A stretch of 13,340 nt of DNA from Pedobacter schmidteae (lineage in GTDB: Bacteria; Bacteroidota; Bacteroidia; Sphingobacteriales; Sphingobacteriaceae). Shown here in pieces: positions 6,543 through 13,340 of the stretch. The notes beneath the pieces were generated by a model that made no database searches, was not told where the DNA came from, and saw only the letters and a list, made by a program, of their open reading frames with translations. How positions within the stretch are numbered: the stretch's first letter is position 1; the number at the start of each line of letters is the position of its first letter. The stretch covers positions 1 through 13,340 of the forward strand of contig CAMDQV010000028.1 of assembly GCA_945906015.1 (NCBI GenBank), in the 5' to 3' direction. A program made the position numbers and the translations under genes.

Positions 6543-6957
6543 TTCATTCCGCTCATAGCCGCGGGGGCTTAGTTCTTTTTCTGTAGCAAAAAAGAACCAA
6601 AACGCTACCGCTGCGCCTGCTGCTATGAAAGTCAGTGGGTTGGCTAATTGAGTGCGTGCCGCACCAGTCAAGGCGGAGGAGAGGTGAACGAAGGTTCAGT
6701 GCATGGACGATTTGTTTAACATTGATATAAATTCTCCTGTGCCTGGATTTAACTACCTTCCATTTATAACACTGCTGCCGATAGCTCCCGATAGCTATCG
6801 GGACAATGCGGAACAACGGTTATTAAAGGTCTGTGCAAGCGTGGCGGAGAATAAAAATTGTATTATCCGTCTTGCGCGGCATTGGACAGGGCGGTAGTTC
6901 TAATATCATCCTTAATACAAAAATCAAAGCCCTGTACCCGGCCTTTGGTGGATGAAC
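6543..6957. repeat. Modular dispersed repeat, copy Y
   Basis: The copy has the same module order a-b-c-d-e as copy X. Module a is 6543-6568. Module b is a clean hairpin, GTTCTTTTT at 6572-6580 against AAAAAGAAC at 6589-6597. Module c is 6602-6677, module d 6818-6848 and module e 6872-6957. In module e, ACAGGGC at 6886-6892 pairs with GCCCTGT at 6929-6935, as in copy X. A stretch of about 130 bases (6684-6810) between c and d is absent from copy X and ends in a perfect 18-bp palindrome. Module b joins module c directly here. Confidence 0.88.
6786..6803. repeat. Perfect 18-bp palindrome TCCCGATAGCTATCGGGA
   Basis: The palindrome is preceded by an extra CGATAGCT half-copy at 6779-6786. It sits at the end of the segment inserted between modules c and d of repeat copy Y. 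No nearby gene end or promoter explains it. Confidence 0.9.
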
Positions 6958-7152
6958 AATACAATAAAATCAATTCTTTTCGATCAAAAAAGATCTCTCA
7001 ACCCCCAATAAGCATATATTCTAATTTATAAATCAGATTTTTGCTACTATTGTATCTATACAAAAACGATGACTAGAAGCAATGCCCAAACCATTTAATC
7101 AATTCATTTGATCATTAATTCCAATTCTTAAAAAGTATAACCGACTAAAATA

Positions 7153-8019
7153 ATGAGTACACACTATGTTTGGGTCAATGATTCTTTAATCCCTGCCGAT
7201 GATGCCCAGGTTAATATCTCAGACCTTGCTGTTCAAAGGGGCTATGGGATCTTTGATTTTTTTATGACCATTGATAGTCAACCAGTATTCCTTGAAGATC
7301 ATCTCGATCGTTTTTTTTGCTCTGCTGTATTAATGCGACTTGATATTAAAATGAGCAGAGATGAAGTTAGAAGCAGGGTAAATCAGCTTATTAAAAAAAA
7401 CAACTTGAGTGATTCTGGTATAAAGATCATACTGACTGGCGGATTTTCGCCGGATGGATTCAATATAGCAGCGCCTAACCTGATTATCACTCAGCAGAGT
7501 TTTCAGATTCCCAGAACAATGCATGAGAATGGCTTAAGCATAATCACTCATGAATACCAGCGTCAATTCGCTAATGCAAAAACACTGGATTATTTACAAG
7601 CTATTTGGCTACAGCCTGTATTAAAGGAAAAGAAGGCAGATGATGTTTTGTATCATAGCAATGGACTGATTCTGGAATGTCCAAGGGCAAACTTTTTTAT
7701 CGTAACCAAAGATGATCAGGTATTAACTCCCGAATCGGGGATGTTAAAAGGAGTAAGCAGAAAGCAGGTATTGGAAATTTCTGCAGAGTTTTACCATACC
7801 GAGGCCCGGGATGTAACGCTGGATGAACTCAGAAATGCTAAAGAAGCTTTTATTACCAGCACAACTAAAAATATATTACCGGTAGTTAAGGTAGACGGGA
7901 AAGTTTTAGGGGATGGAAGGCCTGGTGCTATAACCAGAGCTCTTGCAGAAAAATATAGCGGAATGATTTACGGTTCCTCAGAAAATCAGGTCCAAACAAA
8001 AAGGGATAGCTTGATTTAA
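7153..8019 (+). CDS. Class IV PLP-dependent aminotransferase (branched-chain / D-amino-acid transaminase type)
   Basis: The 288-residue cytoplasmic protein has the length and motifs of fold-type IV aminotransferases. R29-G-Y-G-I-F-D at the N-terminus matches the family's R-G-x-G-x-F-E pattern. K143 in N-A-K-T-L-D-Y is the expected Schiff-base lysine. E175 in L-E-C-P-R-A-N-F-F is the conserved glutamate contacting the PLP pyridine nitrogen. G200-V-S-R and the S-T-T-K-N segment at 236-240 would bind the PLP phosphate. Branched-chain aminotransferase, D-amino-acid transaminase and aminodeoxychorismate lyase share this fold, and I cannot choose among them from the sequence. The gene stands alone: repeats lie upstream, and a terminator overlaps its stop codon. 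The start at 7153 follows an A-rich leader without a Shine-Dalgarno site. Confidence 0.9.
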   Translation: MSTHYVWVNDSLIPADDAQVNISDLAVQRGYGIFDFFMTIDSQPVFLEDHLDRFFCSAVLMRLDIKMSRDEVRSRVNQLIKKNNLSDSGIKIILTGGFSPDGFNIAAPNLIITQQSFQIPRTMHENGLSIITHEYQRQFANAKTLDYLQAIWLQPVLKEKKADDVLYHSNGLILECPRANFFIVTKDDQVLTPESGMLKGVSRKQVLEISAEFYHTEARDVTLDELRNAKEAFITSTTKNILPVVKVDGKVLGDGRPGAITRALAEKYSGMIYGSSENQVQTKRDSLI

Positions 8020-8037
8020 TTCAAATTATCCCTTTTT
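7998..8037. terminator. Bidirectional intrinsic terminator between convergent genes
   Basis: AAAAAGGGATA at 7998-8008 pairs perfectly with TATCCCTTTTT at 8027-8037. An inner TTGA at 8011-8014 pairs with TCAA at 8021-8024. Both strands end the stem in a T-run, so it can stop transcription from either side. It includes the aminotransferase stop codon (8017-8019) and lies 18 bases past the end of the YhcH-family gene. Confidence 0.9.
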
Positions 8038-8055
8038 GATTGATTTTAATCCCGA

Positions 8056-8505
8056 TCAGATCTTTACTTTGACGATCAATTTCTTGATTAGTTCATCACC
8101 AATCATTGGGGCATGCACATCTTCAGGAAAGAAAATAGCAAATTGATTATCTGTTAATTCAAAAAACATATCTGGAGCATCGTTATAAAACAATACATCC
8201 TTTTCTGTATTATATTCTCCCTTTGGTGAGCTGCATGACTGTCGTGGTTTCCAGCCCATTTGTTCTTTTCCGCTAATGCAAAGCTGGATATCAATATTTT
8301 GATTGTGACATTCAAATTTTGCGACAGATTCTTCCTGCTTCATTCCAACTTTTTCAGCTACAATAATCTTTAATCCGTCACTCAAGTCGGTTTTGCCAAT
8401 CTCGGTTTTTTTAAGATCGAGTGTTTTGATGTACTCAAATGCCTCTGCAAAAAGCGGATGAATGCTAGTATACCTTCCTGCATTCTCTAAACTATCTATG
8501 ATCAT
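8056..8505 (-). CDS. YhcH/YjgK/YiaL family protein (DUF386), possible sugar-acid anomerase or isomerase
   Basis: The 149-residue protein matches the usual length (about 150) and pattern of the YhcH/YjgK/YiaL family, which has a cupin-like beta fold. H67 and D72 in E-C-H-N-Q-N-I-D-I-Q and H131 in F-F-P-E-D-V-H-A-P fall in the two conserved segments that line the presumed metal site. No signal peptide is present, so it is cytoplasmic. The family is linked to the breakdown of sugars and sugar acids (sialic acid, gulonate, beta-galactosides); its reaction is not firmly settled. The gene lies 66 bases downstream of kdgK on the same strand, probably in one operon. That suggests work on a uronate- or KDG-type intermediate, which is an inference. 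Confidence 0.88.
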   Translation of the reverse strand: MIIDSLENAGRYTSIHPLFAEAFEYIKTLDLKKTEIGKTDLSDGLKIIVAEKVGMKQEESVAKFECHNQNIDIQLCISGKEQMGWKPRQSCSSPKGEYNTEKDVLFYNDAPDMFFELTDNQFAIFFPEDVHAPMIGDELIKKLIVKVKI

Positions 8506-8571
8506 ATTGTTTATTTAAAACGATTTTAAAATTTACTTGAATTTAGGCAGTTTTTAAAATCTGTAATTTAA

Positions 8572-9597
8572 TTATCGTTGTACACGTCCTGAACCATCAC
8601 CACCAACAAGGTCTTTAACCTCAGCTAATGTGGCATGGTTTAAATCGCCAGGTATTGTATGTTTAATAGCAGAAGCGGCAACACCAAACTCAGCGGCATC
8701 ACTCATTTTCATGTTCGTTACCAAACCATATATAAATCCGCTTGCAAATGAGTCTCCACTACCAACACGATCCACAATTCTTACTTCATATGACTTGGTA
8801 TGATAGAATTCAGTTCCATCATATACTAATGCAGACCAGCCATTATCAGAAGCACTATGGCTTTCTCTTAGTGTGGATGCAATATATTTGAAGCCAAATT
8901 TTGCCTTCATCTGCTGGAATACATCCTTGTATCCATCAAGATTAAGCTCTCCTTTAGTCACATCTGTACCTTTACTTGTAAAGCCAAGGGTAGTATCTGC
9001 ATCTTCTTCATTACCGATACAAACATCCACATACTGGCAAAGTCTGGTCATAACCTCTCTTGCTTTTTCTTTGCTCCATAATTTTTTACGGAAGTTCAGG
9101 TCAATACTGGTAGTGATGCCCTTTGCTTTTGCAGCTTTCAAAGCAGCTTCAGTTAGAGCCGCCGCTTTATCACTAAGTGCAGGAGTAATTCCTGTTGTAT
9201 GGAACCAGTCTGCTCCTTCAAAAATCTTATCAAAATCAAATTCAGAAGCATCAACATCTGAAATAGATGCATCAGCTCGGTCATATACAACCTGAGATGC
9301 TCTCATAGATGCGCCAGTTTCAAGGAAATAGATTCCTAATCTGTTTCCGCCTCTAGCTACAAACTGAGTATCAACACCGTAGCGGCGTAAATGATTAATA
9401 GCGGATTGTCCTAATGGATTGTTCGGAACTTTAGAAACAAATGTTCCATTTAGTCCGTAATTACACAAAGCAGCTGCAACATTTGCTTCACCGCCACCAT
9501 AGGTAACATCAAAACTATCACTTTGTACAAATCTCTTGAAATCAGGAGTTGATAATCTCATCATTATCTCTCCAAGTGTTACGACTTTTTTAGCCAT
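8572..9597 (-). CDS. kdgK: 2-keto-3-deoxygluconate kinase (PfkB/ribokinase family)
   Basis: The 341-residue cytoplasmic kinase phosphorylates 2-keto-3-deoxygluconate (KDG) to KDPG with ATP. The PfkB features are all present: G34-G-G-E-A-N-V-A for sugar binding near the N-terminus, D166-L-N-F-R in the middle, N196-E-E-D, and the G279-S-G-D282 anion hole with D282 as catalytic base. The specificity is inferred from overall similarity to KDG kinases and from the divergent KDPG aldolase gene 228 bases away; another sugar kinase specificity is possible but less likely. The YhcH-family gene follows it on the same strand. The start at 9597 (M-A-K-K-V) directly precedes the family's V-T-L-G-E-I-M strand, so it fits well. 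The end (D-G-S-G-R-V-Q-R) is unremarkable. Confidence 0.9.
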   Translation of the reverse strand: MAKKVVTLGEIMMRLSTPDFKRFVQSDSFDVTYGGGEANVAAALCNYGLNGTFVSKVPNNPLGQSAINHLRRYGVDTQFVARGGNRLGIYFLETGASMRASQVVYDRADASISDVDASEFDFDKIFEGADWFHTTGITPALSDKAAALTEAALKAAKAKGITTSIDLNFRKKLWSKEKAREVMTRLCQYVDVCIGNEEDADTTLGFTSKGTDVTKGELNLDGYKDVFQQMKAKFGFKYIASTLRESHSASDNGWSALVYDGTEFYHTKSYEVRIVDRVGSGDSFASGFIYGLVTNMKMSDAAEFGVAASAIKHTIPGDLNHATLAEVKDLVGGDGSGRVQR

Positions 9598-9634
9598 GGT
9601 TATTTTGTAATTTATTTGAATGTAGGTTCTTAAA

Positions 9635-9651
9635 TATCCTCTATTAGGATA
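9635..9651. promoter_or_regulatory. Operator-like inverted repeat TATCCT-N5-AGGATA
   Basis: A perfect six-base inverted repeat with a five-base spacer lies 38 bases upstream of the kdgK start, in the region shared with eda. Its position fits a repressor or activator site for kdgK, but no regulator gene is in the window and no known consensus is matched. Confidence 0.35.
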
Positions 9652-9741
9652 AACAAAAATACATTAATGGCCGATAATTAAAAGCTTTATCCATGTTTAA
9701 TCAATTAATTAATTTATATAAAATTTTACCTAAACAGATAA

Positions 9742-9759
9742 ATACGTTGAATTTCGTAT
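9742..9759. promoter_or_regulatory. Operator-like inverted repeat ATACG-N8-CGTAT
   Basis: A five-base perfect inverted repeat with an eight-base spacer lies 66 bases upstream of the eda start. Its 18-bp span is about the size of a dimeric regulator site. The arms are short, so chance is possible. Confidence 0.3.
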
Positions 9760-9825
9760 AAAATAACTGATTTACTCATTAAATATCTAAATTAGTGGCT
9801 CAGTTTTAATCTAATAAATATAACA

Positions 9826-10488
9826 ATGAGTAAAAAAGCCGAACTTCTGAAGTTAATACCCGAGCAGGGTATATTGCCATTATACTTCAATAAAGACGAA
9901 GATACCAGTGTTCAATTGTTGAGATCTTTATATTCTGCCGGTATCCGTGCAGTAGAATATACAAACCGTGGAGAAGCCGCCTTGAATAATTTTAAAGCAA
10001 TGCGTAAGGTTGTAGATTCGGAATTAGAAGGTATGTACCTTGGAATTGGTACGATCAAAGACGGAAATATGGCGCAAACATTTATTGATGCGGGTGCTGA
10101 CTATATTATTTGCCCGGGTCTTGTAGAACGTGTTGCTGAGGTAGCCGATAAACATGGTCTGTTATGGGTGCCAGGTTGTATGACTCCAAGTGAAATTATT
10201 AAGGCTGAGACATTAGGTGCTAAGATGGTTAAATTGTTTCCTGGAAATATTCTTGGTCCAGGTTTTATGTCGGCTATAAAAGAATTGTTTCCTAATCTTT
10301 TATTTATGCCTACAGGTGGTGTTGAACTTGATAAAGCTAATATTGAAGGCTGGTTTAAATCAGGTGTTTGTGCGGTTGGTATGGGTAGTAAACTGGTTAG
10401 CAAAGATGTAATGGACAATAAAAAGTATGCTGAGCTAATTCACTCAACAAAGGAAGCTTTAGAGATCATTAAATCTCTTAGAAAATAG
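9826..10488 (+). CDS. eda: 2-dehydro-3-deoxyphosphogluconate aldolase (KDPG aldolase)
   Basis: The 220-residue class I aldolase cleaves KDPG to pyruvate and D-glyceraldehyde-3-phosphate, the last step of hexuronate and Entner-Doudoroff breakdown. E44 in V-E-Y-T-N-R48 is the general acid/base residue. K136 in K-M-V-K-L-F-P-G is the Schiff-base lysine. G73-I-G-T-I-K-D, P116-G-C-M-T-P and M161-P-T-G-G complete the active site. The length is close to the usual 205-215 residues. It is divergent from kdgK, whose product is its substrate. It is followed 22 bases later by a strong terminator, so it forms its own transcript. Some Eda homologues also cleave 4-hydroxy-2-oxoglutarate or other keto-acid phosphates; the kdgK pairing favours KDPG here. 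Confidence 0.95.
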   Translation: MSKKAELLKLIPEQGILPLYFNKDEDTSVQLLRSLYSAGIRAVEYTNRGEAALNNFKAMRKVVDSELEGMYLGIGTIKDGNMAQTFIDAGADYIICPGLVERVAEVADKHGLLWVPGCMTPSEIIKAETLGAKMVKLFPGNILGPGFMSAIKELFPNLLFMPTGGVELDKANIEGWFKSGVCAVGMGSKLVSKDVMDNKKYAELIHSTKEALEIIKSLRK

Positions 10489-10510
10489 GAGTTATCCGAC
10501 CTCGATTAAA

Positions 10511-10540
10511 TGCTTGAAGAATATTCTTCAGGCATTTTTT
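10511..10540 (+). terminator. Intrinsic terminator after eda
   Basis: TGCTTGAAGAAT at 10511-10522 and ATTCTTCAGGCA at 10523-10534 form a nearly perfect stem with one G-U pair. Six Ts follow at 10535-10540. It lies 22 bases after the eda stop codon. Confidence 0.93.
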
Positions 10541-10647
10541 ATTTTTTAAACAGATGCTAAGCATTGAAAATTACACAATAGGTCTACAGATTTTTGGTGA
10601 AATAGTGTCATTTTATTTCTAATCAAGAATACTTGATGTCTATTTAT

Positions 10648-10655
10648 TAATTTTG
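10648..10655 (+). promoter_or_regulatory. Possible -7 element TAATTTTG of the surface-protein gene
   Basis: The octamer matches the Bacteroidota -7 consensus TAnnTTTG exactly and lies 76 bases before the ATG at 10732. No TTG or TTTG is found at the proper -33 distance; the nearest TTG is too close. The call is therefore weak. Confidence 0.25.
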
Positions 10656-10731
10656 TAACTGAATTTGAAGTTCTGTACGTATCTAAACATACTGGCGAGA
10701 TAATTATGCTCATGTTCATTTAACAAAAGGA

Positions 10732-13340
10732 ATGCTGAATAGATTTTTTTTATTAGTTATTCTGATTTTGGGTACTCAGCAGCTCAAGGCCCAAAGTACT
10801 TCGAACGAAGGCACAGATTTTTGGGCAGTATTTCCTTCGCATGTGCCAGCAAACCTAAATGGAGTGAGGCCATTGGCAAATTATTCAATATTTATTACTG
10901 GAAAACAAGCTTCATCAGGAATAGTTACAGTTGGTACATTTCGGACCACCTTTGTTTTATCGCAGGCAAATTCTGTTATAGAGATTCAGATACCTAGAGC
11001 TCAGGCCTATATTGATGAAGCAGAATCAGGAATGGTGCTTTCCAATAGGGCAATTAGAGTGCAAGTTGATCCGGGTAAACCTAAAGTAGTAGTTTATGGG
11101 CATATTTTTGCAGGAGCGCGTTCTGCAGCTTCGCTGATCCTCCCTAAAGAGTCGCTAGGGCAGCAGTATTTTAGTATGAATTATATAGCAGGCAATACGG
11201 TAGATGGTGGTCAAAATCATATTGTTTTGGTTGCAAGCGAACCGGATACCAAAATATTTATAAGACGAAATGGCGTAGACCTAGTACCCGGTGGTATTTT
11301 GCTCCAAAATATTGGTGACGTTTATGAATATCTTTCTACTATTGATTTGACGGGTACAAGCGTATTTGTTGATCCACAAACATCTGGTTGTAAGCAATTT
11401 GCAATGTTTTCAGGGACCACCAATTCTGCTATTATTCCTAGCGGATGCGCAGGGCGTGTTTCTTCGGATCCGCTCTATCAGCAAAACTATCCTGTTGAAA
11501 GCTGGGGTAAATCCTATGGTTTTATACCTTTTAGCTCCCGCACAAGTACAGGTGCGCCAACCAGAACTAATGGTAACTATGTTCGTATCCTGGCAAAAGA
11601 TGACAACACAGAAGTTTTATATAATGGCAATTTGATAGTAACACTTAATGCTGGTCAGTTTTATCAAACTCCATTACCTGTCAATCAGCCTGCCTATATT
11701 ACCGCAAATAAGGTTATAGCTGTTGCTCAATATTCACTTACTCAAACCTGTGCAGGTGGAGGTCTCGGTGATCCGGATATGGTAATTTTAAATCCAATTG
11801 AATACAATATTAAGAACATAACTGTTTATTCTTCTAATAAGGAAAATATCAGTGAGAACTATGTTAATATTCTCATAAAAACAGCTTCAGCAGCTTCATT
11901 CAGAATCAATGGCCGAGTGCCCAATGGAACATTTGCACCTTTACCAGCCTTCCCTGATCTTTCATACCTGCAACTGAATTTGAATCAATATGCTACTCAG
12001 ATTTTTAATTTATCAGCCTCTGATGGGTTTAATGCAATTGCTTACGGTTTTGGCGATGTAGAATCTTATGCCTATTCTGCCGGCACTAATTTGGCTTCAA
12101 GCCAATCTATAAAAGCAATCAATAAAATCACGCTTGAAGAAATTAAAAATGCATGTACCAATCAGGATCTTGATTATGTTCTTACATTAACGGCTCCTGC
12201 TTCAAGCTTAACCTGGCAGTTGGATCTAAGTGATCCTCCTGTAATTCAGAATAACCCTATTGCTACTCCTGTTACTCGTAGTGGTGTTGTTTATTATGAT
12301 TACAAATTCCCTAAAAATGGGGGATATAAGTTGTCGGGGCAGAAGGCAATAAAAGTGTTAGCCAAATATGCTTCAGCAGTTGGATGTATTCTTGATGAAC
12401 AGCAAATTGACTATATATTTGATGTTTTTGATCCACCAGAGGCTTTGTTCAATAATTCTGTCAATTTATGTGTGAATAATGAAATAGTTTTCACAGATCA
12501 GAGTAAGGATAATGGTAATGCCATTACTTCATGGTTATGGGATTTTGGTGATGGACAAACATCAACCGAGCAAAATCCAAAACATAGGTATACCAATGCA
12601 GGTTTATTTACAGTGATTTTAAAGGTGCAAAATTCTACTAGCTGTAATGCAATTGAATTTAAAAAGGATCTGATGATTATGTCTATACCCAAAGCTGATT
12701 TTTCAATGAGCCTTCCAGATTGTAATAATCCAGTAATCACCTTTACTGATCTATCTACTCAATTTCTGGGCAAAATTGTAAAATGGAATTGGGATCTGGG
12801 AGACGGAACTATTGTTGAGTATACGAATGGGGCTCCTTTTTTATATAAGTATACCGCTACAGGTAGCTATACGGTTAGTTTAAAAGTTACCAATGAGCTT
12901 GGCTGCGATCATACTGTAAATCGGCAGTTGAATATTACAACTCCTTTTTTAAATGCGGGTTTGGATACCATAATTTTGAAGGGAGGCCAGGTCAAGTTTA
13001 ACGTAAAAGCAACTGGCACTAATTTGAAATATAAGTGGAGCCCTTCTGTCGGGCTTGATCGCGATGATATTCAAAATCCGCTGGCATCGCCAACCGAAGA
13101 TACCCGATATTCTGTGACTGTTACCGCTGATGGGGGTTGTGTTTTGCAAGATGATATTTTGGTAAAGGTATTGGAAAAACCGATGATCCCAAACACGTTT
13201 ACTCCGAATGGTGATGGGGTAAATGATGTATGGAAAATTAAATATCTAGAGAGCTATCCCAATGTATCAGTCAATATTTTTAACCGTTATGGAGTAAGGT
13301 TATTTGTCTCTATTGGTTACAGGGAGCCCTGGAATGGGAT
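10732..13340 (+). CDS. T9SS-exported surface protein: IgGFc-binding-like N-terminus, PKD domains, type B sorting domain (partial)
   Basis: The frame is open from the ATG at 10732 to the window end, giving 869 codons with only the extreme C-terminus missing. A signal peptide covers residues 1-21 (L-K-A before Q21). G27-T-D-F-W31 opens a region of roughly 400 residues resembling the IgGFc-binding N-terminal domain of Bacteroidota proteins. Two PKD domains follow, with cores W603-D-F-G-D-G and W687-D-L-G-D-G. An Ig-like stretch at about 735-815 contains P-L-A-S-P-T-E-D-T-R-Y-S-V-T-V. From about 818, F-T-P-N-G-D-G-V-N-D and I-F-N-R-Y-G mark a gliding-motility-associated (CHU_C, type B) sorting domain. 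The protein should cross the outer membrane by T9SS and act at the surface, perhaps in adhesion. Immunoglobulin binding should not be inferred from the domain name. The terminator after eda makes it a separate transcript. Confidence 0.92.
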   Translation, partial: MLNRFFLLVILILGTQQLKAQSTSNEGTDFWAVFPSHVPANLNGVRPLANYSIFITGKQASSGIVTVGTFRTTFVLSQANSVIEIQIPRAQAYIDEAESGMVLSNRAIRVQVDPGKPKVVVYGHIFAGARSAASLILPKESLGQQYFSMNYIAGNTVDGGQNHIVLVASEPDTKIFIRRNGVDLVPGGILLQNIGDVYEYLSTIDLTGTSVFVDPQTSGCKQFAMFSGTTNSAIIPSGCAGRVSSDPLYQQNYPVESWGKSYGFIPFSSRTSTGAPTRTNGNYVRILAKDDNTEVLYNGNLIVTLNAGQFYQTPLPVNQPAYITANKVIAVAQYSLTQTCAGGGLGDPDMVILNPIEYNIKNITVYSSNKENISENYVNILIKTASAASFRINGRVPNGTFAPLPAFPDLSYLQLNLNQYATQIFNLSASDGFNAIAYGFGDVESYAYSAGTNLASSQSIKAINKITLEEIKNACTNQDLDYVLTLTAPASSLTWQLDLSDPPVIQNNPIATPVTRSGVVYYDYKFPKNGGYKLSGQKAIKVLAKYASAVGCILDEQQIDYIFDVFDPPEALFNNSVNLCVNNEIVFTDQSKDNGNAITSWLWDFGDGQTSTEQNPKHRYTNAGLFTVILKVQNSTSCNAIEFKKDLMIMSIPKADFSMSLPDCNNPVITFTDLSTQFLGKIVKWNWDLGDGTIVEYTNGAPFLYKYTATGSYTVSLKVTNELGCDHTVNRQLNITTPFLNAGLDTIILKGGQVKFNVKATGTNLKYKWSPSVGLDRDDIQNPLASPTEDTRYSVTVTADGGCVLQDDILVKVLEKPMIPNTFTPNGDGVNDVWKIKYLESYPNVSVNIFNRYGVRLFVSIGYREPWNG

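Larger units (their letters stand above)
5672..7152. other. Long intergenic region filled with repeats
   Basis: About 1.48 kb separate the PBP4-like gene from the aminotransferase gene, with no ORF I can support as a gene. 5672-5850 is AT-rich and unremarkable, presumably holding the promoter of the minus-strand gene. 5851-6957 holds a modular repeat in two near-complete copies plus a fragment, a separate hairpin element, and several inverted repeats. 6958-7152 is AT-rich leader for the aminotransferase gene. Patches such as 5935-5946 and 6371-6380 are far more GC-rich than the flanking genes. Confidence 0.8.

Noticed and set aside
6553..6816. An 87-codon minus-strand frame
   Set aside because: It is made of repeat modules in a different frame from copy X, with an Arg/Ser-rich composition unlike a real protein.
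6703..6897. A 64-codon plus-strand frame starting M-D-D-L-F
   Set aside because: It crosses the private insertion and modules d and e of repeat copy Y, has no recognisable domain, and has no equivalent in copy X.
5851..6957. CRISPR array or insertion sequence
   Set aside because: There are only two or three long, unevenly spaced repeats with no regular short repeat-spacer pattern, no transposase gene and no terminal inverted repeats bounding the block.
8873..9295. A 140-codon plus-strand frame opposite kdgK
   Set aside because: It is antisense to a well-supported kinase gene, with low-complexity Ser/Ala-rich translation and no motif.
11366..11635. An 89-codon frame within the large surface-protein gene
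   Set aside because: It is an out-of-frame shadow of the IgGFc-binding-like region, which reads through without a stop.

Overview
The window looks like chromosomal DNA from a Bacteroidota member, probably Sphingobacteriaceae (Pedobacter-like). I infer this from the AT-rich genes, the lack of clear Shine-Dalgarno sites, secreted proteins ending their signal peptide in A-Q, a type IX secretion (T9SS) type B sorting domain, and GC-rich palindromic intergenic repeats. No RNA gene, CRISPR array, insertion sequence or phage gene is visible.

Layout. (1) 1-1281, minus: a secreted Gfo/Idh/MocA-type oxidoreductase, cut at its C-terminus by the window edge. (2) 1282-1793: non-coding, with an octamer tandem repeat and a pyrimidine-rich tract. 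(3) 1794-5671: a secreted M14 zinc carboxypeptidase (plus) facing a minus-strand pair, a PBP4-like D,D-carboxypeptidase followed by an N-acetylmuramoyl-L-alanine amidase. All three are envelope hydrolases. (4) 5672-7152: about 1.5 kb without a convincing gene, filled by a modular repeat in two nearly complete copies plus a fragment, and by several strong hairpins. (5) 7153-8019, plus: a class IV PLP aminotransferase that ends inside a bidirectional terminator. (6) 8056-10488: a sugar-acid catabolic divergon, with kdgK (KDG kinase) and a YhcH-family gene on minus and eda (KDPG aldolase) on plus. (7) 10732-13340, plus: a large surface or secreted protein with an IgGFc-binding-like N-terminal region, two PKD domains and a T9SS type B C-terminal domain, cut by the window end.

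How the genes work together. KdgK and Eda catalyse consecutive steps: 2-keto-3-deoxygluconate is phosphorylated to KDPG, which is split into pyruvate and glyceraldehyde-3-phosphate. Their shared 228-bp promoter region carries two short inverted repeats that could be operators. YhcH-family proteins often accompany sugar-acid catabolism. The PBP4-like protein and the amidase are probably co-transcribed and act on peptidoglycan in the periplasm.

No clearly new enzymatic or defence system was found. The most unexplained structure is the modular repeat at 5851-6957. Copy comparison argues that it is a nucleotide-level element and not a small gene, despite an uninterrupted 90-codon frame in one copy.
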